A stretch of 15,434 nt of DNA from Thermoplasmata archaeon. Lineage in GTDB: Archaea > Thermoplasmatota > Thermoplasmata > RBG-16-68-12 > JAGMCJ01. Positions within the stretch are counted from its first letter, which is position 1. Every line of letters begins with the position of its first letter. Location: NCBI GenBank assembly GCA_023129265.1, contig JAGMCJ010000194.1, positions 1-15,434 of the forward strand, in the 5' to 3' direction. The translations under genes were made by a program, and so were the position numbers. The notes under the pieces were generated by a model. The model was not told the origin of the DNA, did no database searches, and was given only the letters and a program-made list of their open reading frames with translations. Of this stretch, positions 13,379 to 15,434 are shown in pieces.

Positions 13379-14914
13379 GTGATTGTGATGGATGTCGACG
13401 ACCTGATGGACGAGCTGAGCCTCCTCGAGAAGAGAGTCCTCCTCGCGTTCGGAGATGCCAGCTCGGCTGCTCCGGAGGAGCTTCTGAAGCGCGGAGGGTT
13501 CGCGGAGCTCGTCGAGGTCATGAACGCCTCCTCCTGGCTCCAATCCAAGGGACTCGTCACGATGAAGGAGAAGGTCGTCAGCTACTACTCTCTGGCCAAG
13601 AAGCAGTGGGCGACGAAGAACCTTCCCGAGAGAAGAGCGCTGAAGGCTCTGAGAAAAGCCAGGGGAAGGGTAGACCTCGGAACACTTCAGAAGATGGCAC
13701 GGCTCTCGCCGAAGGAGGTCAAGATCGCCATCGGATGGATGAAGAGAAAGGTATGGGCGACGATAGAGAAGGAAGACGGTGGCACCGTTCTGGTCATCAC
13801 CGAACAAGGAAAGAAGGCGGTCACCGAGAAGGGCAAGGACGAGGAACTCATTCGACGCCTCTCAGAGGGAGAGCTGTCCGAGAGCGACGTGGACCCCGCA
13901 ACAATCGGAATGCTGCTGAGAAGGCAGGATGTGGTCAGGGAAAGGGAAAGGGTCCTCCGCGAGGTCTCGCTCACGAACCTGGGAAAGGAGTGCATTCGAA
14001 AGGGTGTCAAAATAGGCGAGGAGGTCGCACAGCTGACCCCAGAGCTGTTGCAGACAGGGAAGTGGAAGGAGGTCAGCTTCAGGAAGTACGACATAGATGC
14101 CTTTGCCCCACCTGTCTTTGGCGGGAAGAAGCATCCCCTCGTTGAGTACATCAGAAAGGTCAAGCGAATCTTTGCGGAGATGGGCTTCGAGGAGATCGAG
14201 GGCGACTTCGTCGAGCTCTCTTTTTGGGACTTCGATGCGCTCTTCCAGCCTCAGGACCATCCCGCACGGGACATGCAGGACACGTTCTACCTGTCAGACC
14301 CAAAGACGCTGCCCCTTCCTCCGGAGGAGCTGGTCCAGAGAATCAAGGAGATGCACGAATCTGGCGGGGATACTGCCTCCGACGGCTGGAAGTACGACTG
14401 GGATGTCGACGAGGCGAAGAAGGCGATATTGAGGACTCACACAACGGTGAACACGCTCAGATATCTGTCGGAACACCCCGACCCGCCCGTCAAGGTCTTC
14501 TCTGTCGGCAGGGTTTTCAGGCGGGAGGCGATGGATCCGAAGCATCTTCCCGAGTTCATTCAGGTCGAAGGAATCGTGATGGAGGAGGGGGCCAATCTCG
14601 CCATGCTCATCGGTGTGTTGAAGGAGTTCTACAGGAGAATCGGATACGACAAAATCAACATCAGACCCGGCTATTTCCCATACACAGAGCCTAGCCTTGA
14701 GGTGGAGATGTACTTGGACGGAAAGTGGGTCGAGCTCGGCGGTGCCGGGATATTCAGGCCAGAAGTCACCAATCCGTTCGGCGTGAAACATCCTGTCCTT
14801 GCCTGGGGACTCGGCCTCGAGAGGCTGGTCATGGCCCTCACGAACACGACAGACATGCGAACTATATACGTGAGTGACATAGAATGGCTGAAGAAAGCCA
14901 AACCCATATTCTGA
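13379..14914 (+). CDS. pheS: Phenylalanine-tRNA ligase alpha subunit
   Basis: This is the catalytic alpha subunit of archaeal/eukaryotic-type PheRS, 511 residues from the GTG at 13379. An ATG three codons later (13388) fits a leaderless promoter better. Residues 1-220 are the N-terminal winged-helix region that contacts tRNA. Class II motifs follow: HPLVEYIRKVKRIFAEMGF (252-270) as motif 1, HPARDMQDTFY (294-304), motif 2 as VGRVFRREAMDPKHLPEF (376-393), and motif 3 as GLGLERLVM (477-485). FIQVEG and ELGGAGIFRPEV line the Phe and ATP site. The beta subunit gene (pheT) does not follow; the next gene is on the other strand and abuts this stop. Confidence 0.96.
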   Translation: MIVMDVDDLMDELSLLEKRVLLAFGDASSAAPEELLKRGGFAELVEVMNASSWLQSKGLVTMKEKVVSYYSLAKKQWATKNLPERRALKALRKARGRVDLGTLQKMARLSPKEVKIAIGWMKRKVWATIEKEDGGTVLVITEQGKKAVTEKGKDEELIRRLSEGELSESDVDPATIGMLLRRQDVVRERERVLREVSLTNLGKECIRKGVKIGEEVAQLTPELLQTGKWKEVSFRKYDIDAFAPPVFGGKKHPLVEYIRKVKRIFAEMGFEEIEGDFVELSFWDFDALFQPQDHPARDMQDTFYLSDPKTLPLPPEELVQRIKEMHESGGDTASDGWKYDWDVDEAKKAILRTHTTVNTLRYLSEHPDPPVKVFSVGRVFRREAMDPKHLPEFIQVEGIVMEEGANLAMLIGVLKEFYRRIGYDKINIRPGYFPYTEPSLEVEMYLDGKWVELGGAGIFRPEVTNPFGVKHPVLAWGLGLERLVMALTNTTDMRTIYVSDIEWLKKAKPIF

Positions 14915-15193
14915 CTACACTTGGGAAATCTTGGATCTCCCCTGAAGACTGATCTTGTAGGGCATCCTTAGGATCTTCAAAACGTAGCTGGCTCGGTTCA
15001 AGGCTTCGAGCATCTTCATGACCCGGCTCAAGTCACCGATATCGAACTCCTTCTCTGATAGCGGATAGACGAGCCTGTCCCCCCGAACCCTCCAACCGTA
15101 GGGACGTGTTGCGGAAACGACAGACCGCGGTGGATTCTTCGCTCCCTCAACCCTCAACTCTAGATAGGCGCCAGATATCATGATTTCAGCCAT
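14915..15193 (-). CDS. Small basic protein of unknown function
   Basis: I do not recognise this family. The frame codes 92 residues from the ATG at 15193, or 96 from an ATG at 15205. The sequence has an N-terminal strand-rich part (MISGAYLELRVEGAKNPPRS, then WRVRGDRLVYPLSE), an acidic turn (EKEFDIGDLSRV) and a helix (MKMLEALNRASYVLKIL), ending in a basic tail (QGRSKISQV). Predicted charge is positive. It has no membrane segment and no cysteines. Its stop directly abuts the pheS stop, so the genes converge with no gap. A weak TATA-like CTTAACA at about 15213-15219 would make the 15193 start leaderless. A real gene is favoured by the tight packing and protein-like composition. Confidence 0.6.
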   Translation of the reverse strand: MAEIMISGAYLELRVEGAKNPPRSVVSATRPYGWRVRGDRLVYPLSEKEFDIGDLSRVMKMLEALNRASYVLKILRMPYKISLQGRSKISQV

Positions 15194-15233
15194 TATGTAG
15201 AGCATTCTGAGTTGTTAAGCCACTTTCGTCAAA

Positions 15234-15251
15234 ATTATCATCCATGATAAT
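15234..15251. promoter_or_regulatory. Palindromic operator-like site between divergent genes
   Basis: ATTATCAT-CC-ATGATAAT is a perfect inverted repeat with 8-bp arms and a 2-nt centre. It lies between the divergent small basic protein gene and the TPR gene, upstream of the TATA region of each. The size and symmetry fit a homodimeric winged-helix or ribbon-helix-helix regulator. Confidence 0.5.
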
Positions 15252-15270
15252 CTCGTTTCCGACTCCTGAC

Positions 15271-15283
15271 CAAACTTTTATCT
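15271..15283 (+). promoter_or_regulatory. Promoter of the TPR protein gene
   Basis: CAAACTTTTATCT contains a TATA-like CTTTTATC. A start near 15303 leaves about 15 nt of leader, with GAGAGG 7 nt before the ATG at 15319. Confidence 0.5.
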
Positions 15284-15318
15284 CGGTGTTGTCAATACGA
15301 CATTCGAGAGGACTGCTC

Positions 15319-15434
15319 ATGAAGGAAGCTGAGGAAGAAATCGCCGACGGCGAGAGGCTATTGGGGATGTACCAGTACGATGATGCCCTCAAGCATTTCA
15401 ACAAGGCAATGAAGATGGACCCGAAGAACGCGAG
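15319..15434 (+). CDS. TPR-repeat protein, N-terminus only
   Basis: Only the first 38 codons are inside the window. The ATG at 15319 follows GAGAGG. The translated stretch, MKEAEEEIADGERLLGMYQ then YDDALKHFNKAMKMDPKNA, is a typical tetratricopeptide repeat helix pair: GERLLGMYQYDDALKHFNKAMKMDPKN fits the G-x2-LL/Y-x-DAL-x2-F-x2-A-x2-x-DP-N pattern. TPR proteins are scaffolds for protein-protein contacts; the partner cannot be guessed from this fragment. Confidence 0.75.
   Translation, partial: MKEAEEEIADGERLLGMYQYDDALKHFNKAMKMDPKNA

Noticed and set aside
1..15434. CRISPR array, insertion sequence or prophage
   Set aside because: I saw no regularly spaced direct repeats, transposase or integrase motifs, or phage structural genes.

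Overview
The window is archaeal chromosomal DNA. It carries eL18, uL13, uS9 and RpoN in the order typical of archaea, archaeal-type TrpRS and PheRS alpha, BRE/TATA promoters, and a tRNA intron with a bulge-helix-bulge splice motif. GTG and TTG starts occur beside ATG. Large secreted CARDB, propeller and VWA proteins suggest an uncultured euryarchaeal lineage, perhaps related to Thermoplasmatota; that placement is inference.

Layout. Positions 1-5766 (minus) hold two secreted surface proteins: a 1564-residue mosaic of beta-propeller, lamin-tail, NEW3-like and VWA domains, and downstream of it a CARDB-type protein that runs off the left edge. Positions 6108-6496 (plus) encode a small CoA-binding Rossmann protein whose reading frame is broken near its start by one missing G. 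Positions 8043-6520 (minus) are the eL18-uL13-uS9-rpoN operon followed by a tRNA-Pro(GGG) gene with a 29-nt intron in the T loop. Positions 8313-9883 (plus) are a two-gene operon of an endonuclease IV-like TIM barrel and a 6-phospho-3-hexuloisomerase.

The standout region is 12123-9870 (minus): an E1-like activating enzyme, a ubiquitin-like protein ending in an exposed Gly-Gly, a UBC-fold E2 with HPN and catalytic Cys, and an Rpn11-like JAMM isopeptidase. Together these look like a compact, complete cycle of activation, conjugation and removal. No RING E3 is encoded in the window. The E1 appears to lack the C-terminal ubiquitin-fold domain that eukaryotic E1s use to recruit E2.

The right end carries trpS and pheS (plus, both apparently leaderless), an unrecognised small basic protein (minus), a palindromic operator-like site, and the first 38 codons of a TPR protein running off the right edge.
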